NCBI GenBank assembly: GCA_902805475.1
Contig: CADCSX010000001.1
Location: 3,923,434 to 3,987,433, forward strand
Length of the DNA stretch: 64,000 nucleotides
Reading direction: 5' to 3'
Source of the DNA: Entonaema liquescens
Taxonomy: Eukaryota > Ascomycota > Sordariomycetes > Xylariales > Xylariaceae
A program made the translations under genes and the position numbers. Position 1 is the stretch's first letter, and each line of letters begins with the position of its first letter. The notes beneath the pieces are model-generated. The model saw only the letters and a program-made list of their open reading frames with translations, made no database searches and was not told the origin of the DNA. Positions 22,727 through 33,392 of the stretch are shown here, one piece after another.

Positions 22727-23040
22727 TGGATACTAGGAATTTAATGGGTTATCTTTCATACGCGACAGTGTTGCTACTATGGTGTTGATTGAGGTTGAAA
22801 TTGTGTAATTCCTAGGTGTGGGGCATTAATTGGGGCATGTACCTACAGTTAAGGGTGAAGTACCCGCTAATTGGCTGAGGTTAAGCCCTGGAAGAATTGG
22901 TGCATTTAGCTACTTTATTACCTTCCATTACTTTTTCCCCTCTACTTCCTCTACTTCCCAGTCTTGCAGGTCTTATAGGTCTTAAAGCGGTTCAATTATC
23001 AATTACTATATAGGTGCGTAACGATGCAAATATTAAAGCA
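22727..23040. other. A-B intergenic region
   Basis: Short spacer on the 5' side of gene A and 3' side of gene B. It includes pyrimidine runs (CTACTTCC) but no gene. Confidence 0.45.
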
Positions 23041-24510
23041 TCACAATTCTATAGATCCGGCACTGTTTGCGGCGGACGGCGGTCTGATAGGAAGAGATCC
23101 ACTTTGGGGTGTAGCCCTACTACCCTCTACGGACTCTTCGCTACAGGCGGCAGGCACAGATGACGATGAGCCGCGTGGGAGTATTCTATCCACCGCGGAT
23201 CGCATCTCATCTAGGTCCTCAATTCTCGCCTCAGCCTCCTGTAGATTGGCTTCGGCCTCGGCATAGGCTTCAGAATAGGCCTTATTGTGCTGCTCTTTTG
23301 CCAATGCCAGTGCGGCCTCCTTCTGCTTTATAACGTCCTCCAGGGCCTCTAGCTCCTCTTGTAACTCTCTCGCCTCCGCTTCGTCCTCCAGAAGCTTCTT
23401 CTTTGGGTTATTCGGGAGATTGTCGCGGGAGCGCTTGAGGTTCTCCCTAAACCACGGTTTTCCCGCGAAAACATACTTCTTGCTGGCATCGAACCTGCTC
23501 TCTGGAACCGTATCTGCGCCTCTAGTCCCGGGCTGCTTCACGTTGCAGCCGTCAACGGCGACAAGCGAGCCTGCCAGCACTGTTCCCAGGACCTCGGCGA
23601 GGTTGACCTGCTCCTTGTCCTCCCAGGCGCGGAACAATACGACGTAGCGCGCGATGGGTTTTAGCTTCATCACGCATAGGCAGGAGAGGAAGAGACCCCA
23701 GAGATTTGGCGTATTGGGGTTTAGCCATGGACTTGGTATATGGTCCTCTGCGCGCTTGATGATGTTACCAGAGTTCCCGACCATCAAGGGCGACTGCATC
23801 TGGTAGACTTCCTGGTTGACGCCGGGAAGCAAGCGCTTCTCTAACACATTGATGAAGGATAGGATTGGATCGGCTATGCGCACTTCGCTGCCGCTAAGCA
23901 TCTGCGTCTCATTTGTCTGGCTCCTCCACCGCGGTTTGAACGCCTGAAAATCAGGATTCTCGAGGTCGTGCCAGTCTTGAGACCGCAAGATGTCGTCGAT
24001 CTCCATAGCCTGCACAATAGCTTCGGCGTCGGCGTCCGTAAGCTGGCTGGTTCCATAGGTATCTTCCAGCTTCCTCGATTGGTAAGTATCCACCGCTGCA
24101 GCGTACTTGCGTAGCAGTCCTATGAGTTCTTTTAGCTCCCTTGGGCAGAGGAACTTACCTTTTCGACCTTCTACGGCGACGAACACGACGTAAGCACCCG
24201 GTCCGTTTCCTTTGTATATGTGTTCTTCGTTACTCTTCGTGGAGAAGTCTGGGTCGTATAGATCCCGCCCCAGCGTCTTCATCAACACCGACCGCAGCAT
24301 CTTGGGAGAGACGGAATGAAGCAAGAACCTCAGTTTGTCACCGCCAAACGAGCTCCGATCTGCTATTTTCTCTACCATATCACTCCCCATCAGTGCACGG
24401 TATATGCTATCGTAAGTCTCGCCGTCGTCCAGCATCTTGACCAGCTGCACCACCGCGTCCGGCATGACCGGTAGCTCAGCTGACAGTTCTGGCTGTAGGT
24501 TTAGGTCCAT
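23041..24510 (-). CDS. Gene B: unknown protein with C-terminal coiled coil
   Basis: 489 residues, ATG at 24510, single open frame. Residues 1-360 look globular with mixed helix and strand (for example AYVVFVAVEGRKGKFLCP near 110 and NLWGLFLSCLCVMKLKP near 265). About 375-450 is a highly charged coiled coil (LQEELEALEDVIKQKEAALA), and the end is Ser/Pro-rich. A GTAAGT...ATAG segment of 39 nt near 24120-24160 could be an in-frame intron removing GKFLCPRELKELI; either form is open. No family recognised. It shares the architecture of A, E and F (globular part joined to charged helices) and the minus-strand orientation of A and C. Confidence 0.75.
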   Translation of the reverse strand: MDLNLQPELSAELPVMPDAVVQLVKMLDDGETYDSIYRALMGSDMVEKIADRSSFGGDKLRFLLHSVSPKMLRSVLMKTLGRDLYDPDFSTKSNEEHIYKGNGPGAYVVFVAVEGRKGKFLCPRELKELIGLLRKYAAAVDTYQSRKLEDTYGTSQLTDADAEAIVQAMEIDDILRSQDWHDLENPDFQAFKPRWRSQTNETQMLSGSEVRIADPILSFINVLEKRLLPGVNQEVYQMQSPLMVGNSGNIIKRAEDHIPSPWLNPNTPNLWGLFLSCLCVMKLKPIARYVVLFRAWEDKEQVNLAEVLGTVLAGSLVAVDGCNVKQPGTRGADTVPESRFDASKKYVFAGKPWFRENLKRSRDNLPNNPKKKLLEDEAEARELQEELEALEDVIKQKEAALALAKEQHNKAYSEAYAEAEANLQEAEARIEDLDEMRSAVDRILPRGSSSSVPAACSEESVEGSRATPQSGSLPIRPPSAANSAGSIEL

Positions 24511-25291
24511 GTCGAGAAATGATTGGGCTTCTAGGTTTTTCCACTCGTTTCGTTCCCTAGACCTCCCGTATACGCACCCCTACGTATTATAAGAGTGGAG
24601 GTGCGTTGCGGCGTATACCTATATATGAGGTATAGTAAGTTTAAACCATCTAGTCGAAATGCTGACAAAACTATCAATAATTGGTTGCCCCTTAACGGGG
24701 ATCAACGTGATCGATGCTGCAACTCGCAGACAATAAATAGTAAACGGCTAGGTTGTCATTGGCCTTTGATAGGTTAGTTCGGTAGGAATTTCGTAAATTA
24801 ATAAAATAGGACTTTAAATTTGTAATTGACAATGCATCGATTGTTAATTATTATTAGAATAAGTTAACGTAATTGAAAATTGGATTGGTAAAGCTACCAA
24901 TTGTCATAATAGTAGGATTAGGATACGTAAGTATGAAGAGGTAGGTTTCCGAGGGAATCTCTAAGATATCAAATATAGGAATATGTGTGGGTCTATATAC
25001 GTGGGGCATATCATGTGACACACTTAAAATTAATAACCTACCTTTACGATTAATTATTTTTATTTCAAGGTCTTCTAGACCTTTTAAATATTACGAATCT
25101 TCAAGGTCTTCGAGATCTTTAGGACCTTCGGGGGTTTCTGGGTTTTAAATCTATTCATTTTTAAGGCATTATGTAGCATTGGAACCGTAAAGGATAAACT
25201 GCTAAAGTAAATACATTATTATTTCGAATCGAACTAGCTAATTGCTTTTCAATTGCACCGTGTATTTGATCTCCCTATGTAATGATACCCT
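24511..25291. other. B-C intergenic region with CTTC-type decayed repeat
   Basis: AT-rich spacer with no gene. About 25065-25140 contains imperfect TTCAAGGTCTTCTAGA-type repeats, the same motif seen at 35.2 and 37.3-37.6 kb in other intergenic gaps of this cluster. Confidence 0.6.
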
Positions 25292-27424
25292 TCATCCGGA
25301 TAGTTTTCCCACTGCTGCGTATGGTGGCATCGTGGTTTTCTCTTGTATGTCCTGGATTGCCTCAGGAGGGACCCACGTCAGGTGTCGCGCCCGCCTTTGC
25401 CCGTCCTTTTCTCTCAGGAGCAGATAAAAGGCGTTAAAAGCTCCACCGCCGGTCACTTCGCTGCAGTATCGCCTGACATCCTGCTCTTGAAGTGTCTCCT
25501 TATTCATATCGGCGCGGAAATCCGTCAGACTGACCCAGTCTTTGACGACTTCCATACCGGACGGGGTCCCAACCCCGGTGAAGAGACCGATCCTGTGGAG
25601 CCAGGCCCACATTAGCTCTTTGTCTATGGAAAGTAACTGTGCCTCTGTAAGCGGCTTGTCAATCCAACTAGCAGCGCCGGCGAAAGGGTTCTCGGGAAGC
25701 TTTTCCAAGCCAAACTCCTGCTCGATCCGCTCTACAAGGGCACTGGCGGAGCACATCTCTACGACGTGTACTACGAACGGCCCGATTTTGATACTATCCG
25801 AGGACCCTCGAGCAAATTTATTCGCCTCACATAATAGATAGAGGCCAAGGACGGTCCACATCACTCCGGCATGCGCTCTACCACTTATAAGCGCAGGCAG
25901 AGCTTTCCGAAGGCCATCAGAGCCTACCCGTCCGCCGCCGTAAAAGAGGGTTTCGACATCCTGCTGGACCAAGACCGCCATCCGGATCAGCACCCTCAGG
26001 ACCTCCACTGATTCGCCCTGCTTGAGCTGAGCACGCGCCAAGAGATACGTCGTATGAAAGTCGTACTTCTCCTTCGTCTCCTCCCGGTGCCTCTCCATAA
26101 TCTTGGAGCCAAGCGCCGTACACTTGTACGCCCTATCCCCCGTCCCCTCGATGCATCCTAGTACGACGAGACGGCGTACGGAGTCGCAGAACACGAGGTC
26201 GTTCGGCTGCCGTCGCGTAGGCAAGTCTCTCAGGCGGCAGCCGGGCCAGCCGTGAATACATGCCAGCGCGGTAAACATAAAATCCACGTTGCACGCGCGG
26301 CCAAGATTCTCGAGAGATCCGCCCCTCGCCATAAGCTCATTCTCGCCTACGGGACACAAAAATTTGATGGCGGGAGATTCTAGAGATCCCGAAGCGTCGA
26401 CGTCCGCCGACTTCGTGACCCACGAGTACTGCCGGAGCACTTCCCACCACGAGAGGTCCCGGTCCTTCTCGACAACATGCATGATTCCAGGGACGAGTTG
26501 GTTATTACGACCAGCTCTAGCCGTACAGACGAACGCGGCTAACCCCTCGATCCTCGTAGAGAAAGGGGTTTCCACGTCTATGCTGATGATAGGCCCTGTT
26601 AGTAGAATTCCCAAGTTCTTCTTCATTTCTTTCTCAGTCTCGTGCTGAGCGAACGAGATCTCCCTAAGCATTTGATCAAAGGGTTCCTCGTCAAGACAAT
26701 CAATGTGCCATGTGGATTCCGTCCCGATTACGCTTCTCTTCCGCCGGCGCCGAGCATCTAACAAGGCGTTCCGCACCTGTTCTGACCACTCCCCCTGCCG
26801 AACCTCCATGTTAACCTCTGGGCGTTCGAACCCGGTACAGTCGAGACGCAGAACCTTCCCGATCTGCTTCTCGAACGCCGCAACTGTCCGCCGCGATTCG
26901 TATGCCGACATCATCAAGACACAGAATACCCGGGACGCCCCTTCACCTTTCTCCTTATCGACCGCTGCGGCCCACGACGTCAGGCGACCGAAAGCCACCT
27001 CATCGTCCACAGTCGGATACCAGTTGACGTCTACAACGACGGAGCAGTCCTTATGTTCGCATAACTGGTCGAACTGCTTGAGGTACTCGCGCATAGATAG
27101 AACCGTGACCTGGCGACCATCTACAAAGTTGACCTCATCATCTCCAAAAGTTCCGTTCACTACCAGATGACTTATTAGATAGACGGCCTCCGTATCGGTG
27201 GAGACCACGTAGATCATCTTAGGCGGAGCTTTCCCAGCCTTTGACATGTCCCAAATGTGACCGATGATTGAAGTGCTCTTCCCTGCACCAATATGAGTCG
27301 TGAGCGCCACGACCCGAAATCCCCCTTCCTTCATCGTACGTTCCAGGGCCTTATCCAGCTGCTGTAACGCGTGCTCCGCGTCCCGGGGGCGGGAAATCTC
27401 GGCAAGTTGATTACCGGACGACAT
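25292..27424 (-). CDS. Gene C: SF2 helicase-like ATPase with degenerate motifs
   Basis: 710 residues from the ATG at 27424, which sits just after a 17-T leader run. An upstream in-frame ATG at 27550 would translate that run and is rejected. The core looks like a viral NS3/CI-type superfamily 2 helicase. Walker A GAGKST is at 46-51 and a motif II position VVVDVNW at 129-135 (DVN in place of DExH). A motif III-like MMSAYES is at 171-177, motif V GPIISIDVETPF at 277-288, and a motif VI-like TARAGRNNQ at 301-309. Residues about 400-710 are an unknown helical domain. The missing motif II glutamate argues against normal ATP hydrolysis. No polymerase, protease or capsid gene is nearby, so a viral origin is only a suggestion. 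It is divergent from gene D. A relic of its C-terminal half lies at 18.0-18.7 kb. Confidence 0.72.
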   Translation of the reverse strand: MSSGNQLAEISRPRDAEHALQQLDKALERTMKEGGFRVVALTTHIGAGKSTSIIGHIWDMSKAGKAPPKMIYVVSTDTEAVYLISHLVVNGTFGDDEVNFVDGRQVTVLSMREYLKQFDQLCEHKDCSVVVDVNWYPTVDDEVAFGRLTSWAAAVDKEKGEGASRVFCVLMMSAYESRRTVAAFEKQIGKVLRLDCTGFERPEVNMEVRQGEWSEQVRNALLDARRRRKRSVIGTESTWHIDCLDEEPFDQMLREISFAQHETEKEMKKNLGILLTGPIISIDVETPFSTRIEGLAAFVCTARAGRNNQLVPGIMHVVEKDRDLSWWEVLRQYSWVTKSADVDASGSLESPAIKFLCPVGENELMARGGSLENLGRACNVDFMFTALACIHGWPGCRLRDLPTRRQPNDLVFCDSVRRLVVLGCIEGTGDRAYKCTALGSKIMERHREETKEKYDFHTTYLLARAQLKQGESVEVLRVLIRMAVLVQQDVETLFYGGGRVGSDGLRKALPALISGRAHAGVMWTVLGLYLLCEANKFARGSSDSIKIGPFVVHVVEMCSASALVERIEQEFGLEKLPENPFAGAASWIDKPLTEAQLLSIDKELMWAWLHRIGLFTGVGTPSGMEVVKDWVSLTDFRADMNKETLQEQDVRRYCSEVTGGGAFNAFYLLLREKDGQRRARHLTWVPPEAIQDIQEKTTMPPYAAVGKLSG

Positions 27425-28088
27425 AGTTAAAAAAAAAAAAAAAAAGAGTCTCGAAACGCAAATGATTTTAAATTGTGTGAATGCTCGAGGTTCAAATGCC
27501 GCGGTATTGTGGTTATGATGGTGCACAGAGTGGAAAGGAAAGCGGTTCAACTAGATGGCTAAAACTAAGATCCCCTGCACTTGGGTACCTATCTAGGTAC
27601 TTAGTCTATTTTGGCTGGATTCTATTTTACAGCACTTAGAAGTCTCTGCCCAGGCATGCAGTAATATTTCCAATATGATAAGGAACGAGAGAAGAACCAT
27701 TGGACTTATATCATCCAAAATAAATCTCCCTGGGCATGTCAGTCGATATAAGTAACAAGCTATGTTCTAAGATAGAAGCCCACGAAAGTAGTTCTACGCG
27801 CATCGATTCTGCCACATTCAAGTATCTACATGTAGTACCCAACGAAGAAATATATGTCCCTACCCTCCATATATTGTAGGCACGAAATCTGTAGATAAGG
27901 CTAAACCGCCTGCAGTACCTAATTCAGAGCCCCGCCTATTTACGCATCCTATCCCGCAAAATTCACTTATTCCCTCTTCCAAAATTCAAGCTCGCCTGTA
28001 CAATCACGTTCCTTTTCAAAAGCTCAACACAACTTCGAAAGCATTTTCAACGTGGAGTACTCACATATCATCACTTACGACAATCATC
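27425..28088. promoter_or_regulatory. Bidirectional C/D intergenic region
   Basis: About 660 bp separating divergent genes C and D, so both promoters should lie here. It contains a 17-A run at 27429-27445 (poly-T just before the ATG of C) and a pyrimidine/CA-rich leader before D. Confidence 0.5.
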
Positions 28089-29519
28089 ATGGAAGCCGCG
28101 GACATCTTGGAGTTTGAGAAGCTGGTCGACCTGCGCAAGAAGTATCCGGACAACGAGGCCGCTCAGAACCATGCGCTGCTTCATCAGGTACCCCGTAAGG
28201 AAAGGCACAGAGGCGGCCAGAAGCGTTGGGACGGAACGGAGGGAAATGAGGATCCGAAATACCCCGAGACCGTGGTGGCTAGGGATTTCTGCGCCGTCGA
28301 AGCCGCCATCGTGGTGGCGCGCCATCTCTTGGCAGCCGTCGCCGGCCAATACCGCCAGATGAAAAATGGAAACCCCCTAGCCTGCATGATATGGGCCGAC
28401 TTAGACGACCCGGAGGGCTTCGGGCAGCAGCGCGACGCGAAGAAGGCCATACTCCGATATTTCTGGAAGAAGCCGAACTTCAACGGTGTCAGCTTTTATA
28501 GCTTGATGGAGAGCCAGGAGATGATGGACACCCTTTGGTGTCTCCCGGCGTTCCAGCTCTGGCATCCAGTCGTCATGGCTAGGAAGGAAGGCACGATGGT
28601 ATGGGAGAAAGCCAAGATCGAGGACCCGGCGGCGTTGACAAAAGAAGGTCTCGTCATCTATAAAGGTGATAAGGATCTCGGAGAGTGCATCAGCGACTCG
28701 TTCGGCACGCTCATAGACAAGAACACTAGGGTAATCCAACACTGGCAGAGCAATGAGCCCGTCGTCATCCGGGTCTTCTTTTCTAACTTAAGCTTCGAGG
28801 GCGTGAAGCCAAAAACTTGGGAAGACCTGCGTGAGATCTACGTCAAATCCCACCACTTCGTCCAGGGCAAGAGCGGGAAGGAAGGCTACGATAAGTTTAC
28901 GTACGACGAAGCGGGCGGGCCGTCCAAGAGATACCTCCTCCTGGCGGCAGTGCGCCTAGGGGCTTGGAAAGAAGAGAACGACCGTATACGCCTGTACCGA
29001 GCCGACGGGGAGAACTTGCACTTGCCCAGCCAGGCGGTGGGCTACAGGGGTGTCGAGTGGCGCTTAGGCGACCCGGGAGATAAATACCTCCTCTACTACC
29101 GCATCTCGCCTATCGCCCTCGCCGGCGGATCCGGTTCCGAAGTCGCAGTGAGACCAGAGGGAGTCGAGGAGATAATAAAGAATATCGAAGCCTCGTACAC
29201 TATGAAACCACCAGGACAACCCAAAGCCGATGCTTCGGCTTCTAACCCCGCCAGCGGTTCTAATACGTTACCCTTAGGTTCTCGCACCGCTCCATCGGGG
29301 CCGCGCACCTCTATGGTAGGTCTACCATTGTCGAGCAGGATTTCCGCGCCCCTGCCAGGTGGTCCCGGGCGTGCTTTTGGGGGTCCTCGAGAGCAAGCGT
29401 CGGGTTCCACCAGCGGGTTCGCCGAACCACGGGGACGAAGTCAGAGCCAAGGCGGCGTACATGGCAGCGAATATAGCGGCAACCGCAGCCGCAGCCGCAG
29501 CCTCAAGAAGAAGGAGTAG
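28089..29519 (+). CDS. Gene D: unknown protein with Ser/Arg tail
   Basis: 476 residues, ATG at 28089 after a CA-rich leader, no intron required. Residues 1-380 appear globular, with repeated Trp and aromatic residues (AILRYFWKKPNFNG, TLWCLPAFQLWHPVV, YLLLAAVRLGAWKEEN, KYLLYYRISP). From about 385 the chain is low-complexity Ser/Pro/Gly and ends in SRSRSLKKKE. Such a tail suggests RNA- or nucleus-associated behaviour, but that is inference. The order of hydrophobic strands near the end faintly recalls the end of a ubiquitin-hydrolase fold, but no Cys or His box is visible and I do not claim it. It pairs with C across a divergent promoter. Confidence 0.75.
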   Translation: MEAADILEFEKLVDLRKKYPDNEAAQNHALLHQVPRKERHRGGQKRWDGTEGNEDPKYPETVVARDFCAVEAAIVVARHLLAAVAGQYRQMKNGNPLACMIWADLDDPEGFGQQRDAKKAILRYFWKKPNFNGVSFYSLMESQEMMDTLWCLPAFQLWHPVVMARKEGTMVWEKAKIEDPAALTKEGLVIYKGDKDLGECISDSFGTLIDKNTRVIQHWQSNEPVVIRVFFSNLSFEGVKPKTWEDLREIYVKSHHFVQGKSGKEGYDKFTYDEAGGPSKRYLLLAAVRLGAWKEENDRIRLYRADGENLHLPSQAVGYRGVEWRLGDPGDKYLLYYRISPIALAGGSGSEVAVRPEGVEEIIKNIEASYTMKPPGQPKADASASNPASGSNTLPLGSRTAPSGPRTSMVGLPLSSRISAPLPGGPGRAFGGPREQASGSTSGFAEPRGRSQSQGGVHGSEYSGNRSRSRSLKKKE

Positions 29520-30824
29520 GTTTTCAGAGCTATAGCTGTATCGTAACCAGAGGATTTAGCGGAATGGAAGCCTCGCAACTGGTCGTGTTCATACCTGGTA
29601 GCTCCGTAGAATTGTTCAGTGTCACTGGTAGCATTAATATAATGAAGCTTATAGAAGGGGGTTAAATGACATGGTTCTACATCCTAATGTCTATTCTCGT
29701 GCCTTAATTCCCGTTTCGTAGCGGTAGTTACTCGCAATACTCGGAACCTATTCTATCTCTACCTTGACGAACTACTAGATGTCCTATCCTACCAGCCATA
29801 GCCCCCACGGTGAGGCTTGAATGCGCACAGTAGATCCCGTCATTACTAAATCCACCAAGCACTGACGTACTCGGTTGTCTATGGTGAATGACCTGGCCCG
29901 GCAGCTAAACCAGCAGGTCCTGTCCAAAATAAATGTGCCACACCTAGAAACCTCACCGGAACACTCGACTTCATCCTTCATCTTAAGCACAACGTAATAG
30001 CGGAAAAAAGGAAACAACGTGATGGTAATATTCTACAATACATGAAATGCTTATTTATAAATTTTAAATATTTAATTGTCTATAGAATCATCTTAGAATT
30101 ATTGCTTTCTGTTGCTCTTAGGACTTACACCACATTCTCCACTATTGAAGTTGAGGGCTGTGGCACATCTATTTTGGCCAGGGCCTGACCAGGTACCGTT
30201 CAAATACCCGAACGGATCAGCTAGTCTGGCTTGCTATTGGCTATTAATTCGGGTATCACACCGGCACCCGAGCGGCTCTGATCTGATTGGTCAATCTCTT
30301 CGATGAAGGCCGGAAAAGGCAAGTGGAGATAGCGCCACATAAGCTAGTGATCCCCTAGAGTAGACTTCCATATGCCTTCAAAGTCAGGTTTACATTTGAG
30401 CTGCCTCGGCCGGTAATGTGTAACTTCTATCTTTAGAAAGCTCACCAGCCGTATGCCAGAGTGTCTATGACTACGTTTGCGATGGACTAGACCCAGTAGA
30501 TAGACCAGGCACCTAAGTAGTGTTAGATAGGTTCTAAGGCGAATCGAATAGCGACACGAGCCATTAATGCAGCTGTAACGATAATAGTAAGATACTTAGC
30601 AGTGCGCATTAGGCACTGGAGTAAATGCTAAGATATCTGGCTGTATGGCCGTTAGTGAGGGGTCGTTGAGGGTGAATTATGGCTGCCTGTAGATAGCCAA
30701 TCTAGCAACCGGTATTTGAGGATTTCTCGAAAATTTCCAATCCGTCCCGCCACCTCACACTACAACCACAACATCTCGCAACCACTACTACCGTTTCAAA
30801 TTTTTTTATTTTTCTAACGAAACC
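29520..30824. other. D-E intergenic region
   Basis: 1.3 kb with no supported gene on either strand. It ends in the leader of E, with CAACCAC-rich and TTTTTTTATTTTTC stretches just before the ATG. Confidence 0.5.
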
Positions 30825-32669
30825 ATGTCTACCATCGCGAGAGTTGTTTTAACCGGAGTGGAGGTGGAGCGTCGCACGGAGGTAGTGGCGGCGATTGAGC
30901 AAGCCCGCCCGGGAGCCGGGCGCTTTATGGAGGAGAACATCGCGCGACTTGAGAATAACGTCAAGCAGCACCTCCTCGAAGAGCGCCGCGAGCCCTTCGT
31001 CTCCGCCCGCTATTTTAACTGGGCGGTTGACTACCTCGGGTGGGGATTGCTCGGTACGTCAACCCTTTCCCATCGTGACACCCTCTACAAATCAGCTAAC
31101 CATAATCGTGAACACAGTGAAGAATAGCGAGTTCCGTTGGCCGATGCCCTCCGTATACGGTAAGCCATATAGTACCGTATACCTTAAAGCCTTCTTCGCA
31201 GCCCAGATTGAAGCTGCGGAGAAGGCCAAGGGCGAGAAGGAGAAGGAGAAAGAGAAGGAGAAGGAGAAGGATGAGAAGGAGAAGAAAGGAAAGGGGAAGG
31301 AGAAGGAAACTGCCGTGGCCGGGGACTCGAAGGGCAAGGGCAAGGACATTTCGGAGGAGGAGGGAAGGTCGCCGCGTGACCCCGCCGATATTAGCAGCGG
31401 TGGCCGTATTGTAGGGTTCTACGATAAGGCGGATCGGGAGGACTCTCGCCACGCTCCCGTGGCCATGAAGATGGCCCTCCTAGACAAGCTGGTGGGAAAG
31501 CCGTGTTTAGCGGGCTGCGGGCCCTTCGAGATCCCCTGCCCCGGCCCGTCCGCCGCGAAGTATATAGGGTCGGACGAAGAAGGCATCGGCGAGGCTATCA
31601 AATACGCTTCGAACGTCTTCGGCGGTTCTTTTGGTCTCCTGTCGGTGTTCTTGAAATACGAGAGCCGACCCGCCGGAGAAGTCTTGGTCAGCGTGTTCCT
31701 CGACTGGCCTTGCTTCGTCGACATGGAGGATCCGGCGTGGCGCCTGCTCCTCTACCACGCCTGGTGCTCGCTGCTGACGTGGTACTACGACCAGCTCGTC
31801 GGTCGTAGACAGACGCTGGTGTCCTCGGTGCGCAAAAGCTACGATGCCCAGTTCCGCCACCACCTCTCGGCGTACAGCAACATCGAGGCCAAGCTGTACG
31901 CCCTGGAGAACGAGGCGCTGCACCGCCAGAGGCTGGCAGAGGAGGCGGAGGGCGAGACGGCGATGATCCAGCGCCTGCTGGAACTACAGGCCCAGCACGC
32001 CATGGAGCGTGGGGAGGCTCGGGCGGCCGAGCTAGTCAGCAAGAAGGAGAAGGTCGCCGACAAGATCTTCGAGCTCGTGGCCATGGTCCGCAACCCCGCG
32101 CCCCTGTCGCCCATGGGTATGGACGAGGAGATGCGTCGTCTCTTGGTGCAGCCCACCGCAGAGAAGGTTCTCGCGGAGGCGCTAGCCGAGATTCTCGACC
32201 GCCCTCGCTCCCAACCCAAGGCGAAGATGGCAGAGATCAAGAAGGTCTTCGCCGACCTGCAGAGCCCGTGGGAGACGATCCTCCCCCGCCAAGTCCGCTA
32301 CCGCATCGCAACGGACGCCTTGTGGGACTTCAAAGGAGACCGCGGTGGGAACATCGCCGGCGCCATCGAGAAGTCCCTGCTTAAGTGGGAAGCTTTCGAA
32401 GAGCACCCCAAGCCTTGGCCGCCGACGATAGCGAGACGGAGGGAGAAGGAGAAACGGAGGAGGCAGGAGAGAAGGAGGAAAAGAAAGAAGAGAAGAAAGA
32501 GGAGAAAGAGGAGAAAGAGAAGCAGGTGGCCGAAGTCGTGGAAGTGGAGGAAGAGAAGGAAGAAGAGGAAGAGAAGGAAGAAGAGAAGGAAGAAGACAAG
32601 GAAGAGGAAGAGGATGCGCGTTCGCGCGAAATTACCCAGGCTCTACAGGACATGAGCATCGACTTTTAG
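30825..32669 (+). CDS. Gene E: Lys/Glu-rich unknown protein, frame break near the C-terminus
   Basis: Exon 1 is 30825..31053. A 64-nt intron with CTAAC branch (31054-31117) and probably a second of 42 nt (31160-31201, frame-neutral) follow. The protein has a short N-terminal domain, a KEKEKEKEKD-type linker near residue 100, and a globular centre (GGSFGLLSVFLKY, FLDWPCFVDMEDPAWRLLLYHAWCSLL). A coiled coil (NEALHRQRLAEEAEGE) comes next, then a helical domain. At 32406-32409 (C4) the reading changes. The uninterrupted frame becomes an implausible Arg/Lys run ending at 32655. The -1 frame gives ADDSETEGEGETEEAG, a long Glu-rich tail, and ITQALQDMSIDF ending at 32669. One extra C would join the natural halves. 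I therefore give the end as 32669. Confidence 0.7.
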
Positions 32670-33392
32670 ATTATTTGGTTGTCGCCGTCTCTTTGTGTTT
32701 TGCTTTAATTACTAATCATTGGTGTGAATACGAACTTTTTTGACCTCTATTGACTCTATTTGAATTCTCGTAACCCTAAATTTAAACCGTAATCCAAGAT
32801 GTAAACCCCAGTAGAGTAACTTTCAACCACGCATACTCTTTCCTCCCTTCTTGCCCTCTTCTCTCGCCTATCTTCTTTTATCGGTAGCGTTTGATGTCCT
32901 GAGTACCAGATATGCCAATAGAGTTGTCAAGATGAATACATGAAAGCCAGACAGTCTAATGTCTAATGGTCCCCGCAGAGAGCCTAGGGCTTGCTCTATC
33001 TATTGCTATGCGCTACGGTATTGTAAAGCTCGTCTTTGGTTTCAGCGTAATAACCAAGGGTATGTTAGGGTAATCATTCAAGACCCCAGGTGGTAGAACA
33101 GACTCGGCGCTTGACCCCTAGGCATCTCTAAGGCTATATCACATTTAGAAAATGAGATCTGGGGCGACTATATCGGTTCCATACCATGCCTCAAGCTTAG
33201 GCACGCTTAGGGGAGGATCCCGTTCAAAGTAAACGCGGGTTATGAGGTGTGAGTTGTATTAGCTATCTAGGTAGGTAATTATATGAATATGCAGTAGCTC
33301 CTGGATGTATTTTGATGATTCTAATGTGTAAAGTATGAATGAATAGGTAAATTGGCTGCAAATCTCAACACTAGGTAGTCCCAGCTAGACCA
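32670..33392. other. Convergent E/F 3' gap
   Basis: About 720 bp between the convergent 3' ends of E and F, AT-rich and without a gene. Both terminators should lie here. Confidence 0.45.

Noticed and set aside
25292..27424. Telomere-linked RecQ helicase
   Set aside because: Position suggested it, but RecQ motifs (DEAH, QxxGRAGRD with RQC/HRDC domains) are absent.
32400..32655. Arg/Lys-rich C-terminus as the real end of gene E
   Set aside because: It is a by-product of purine repeats; the alternative frame has a varied, protein-like end. Kept as a finding because one base decides it.
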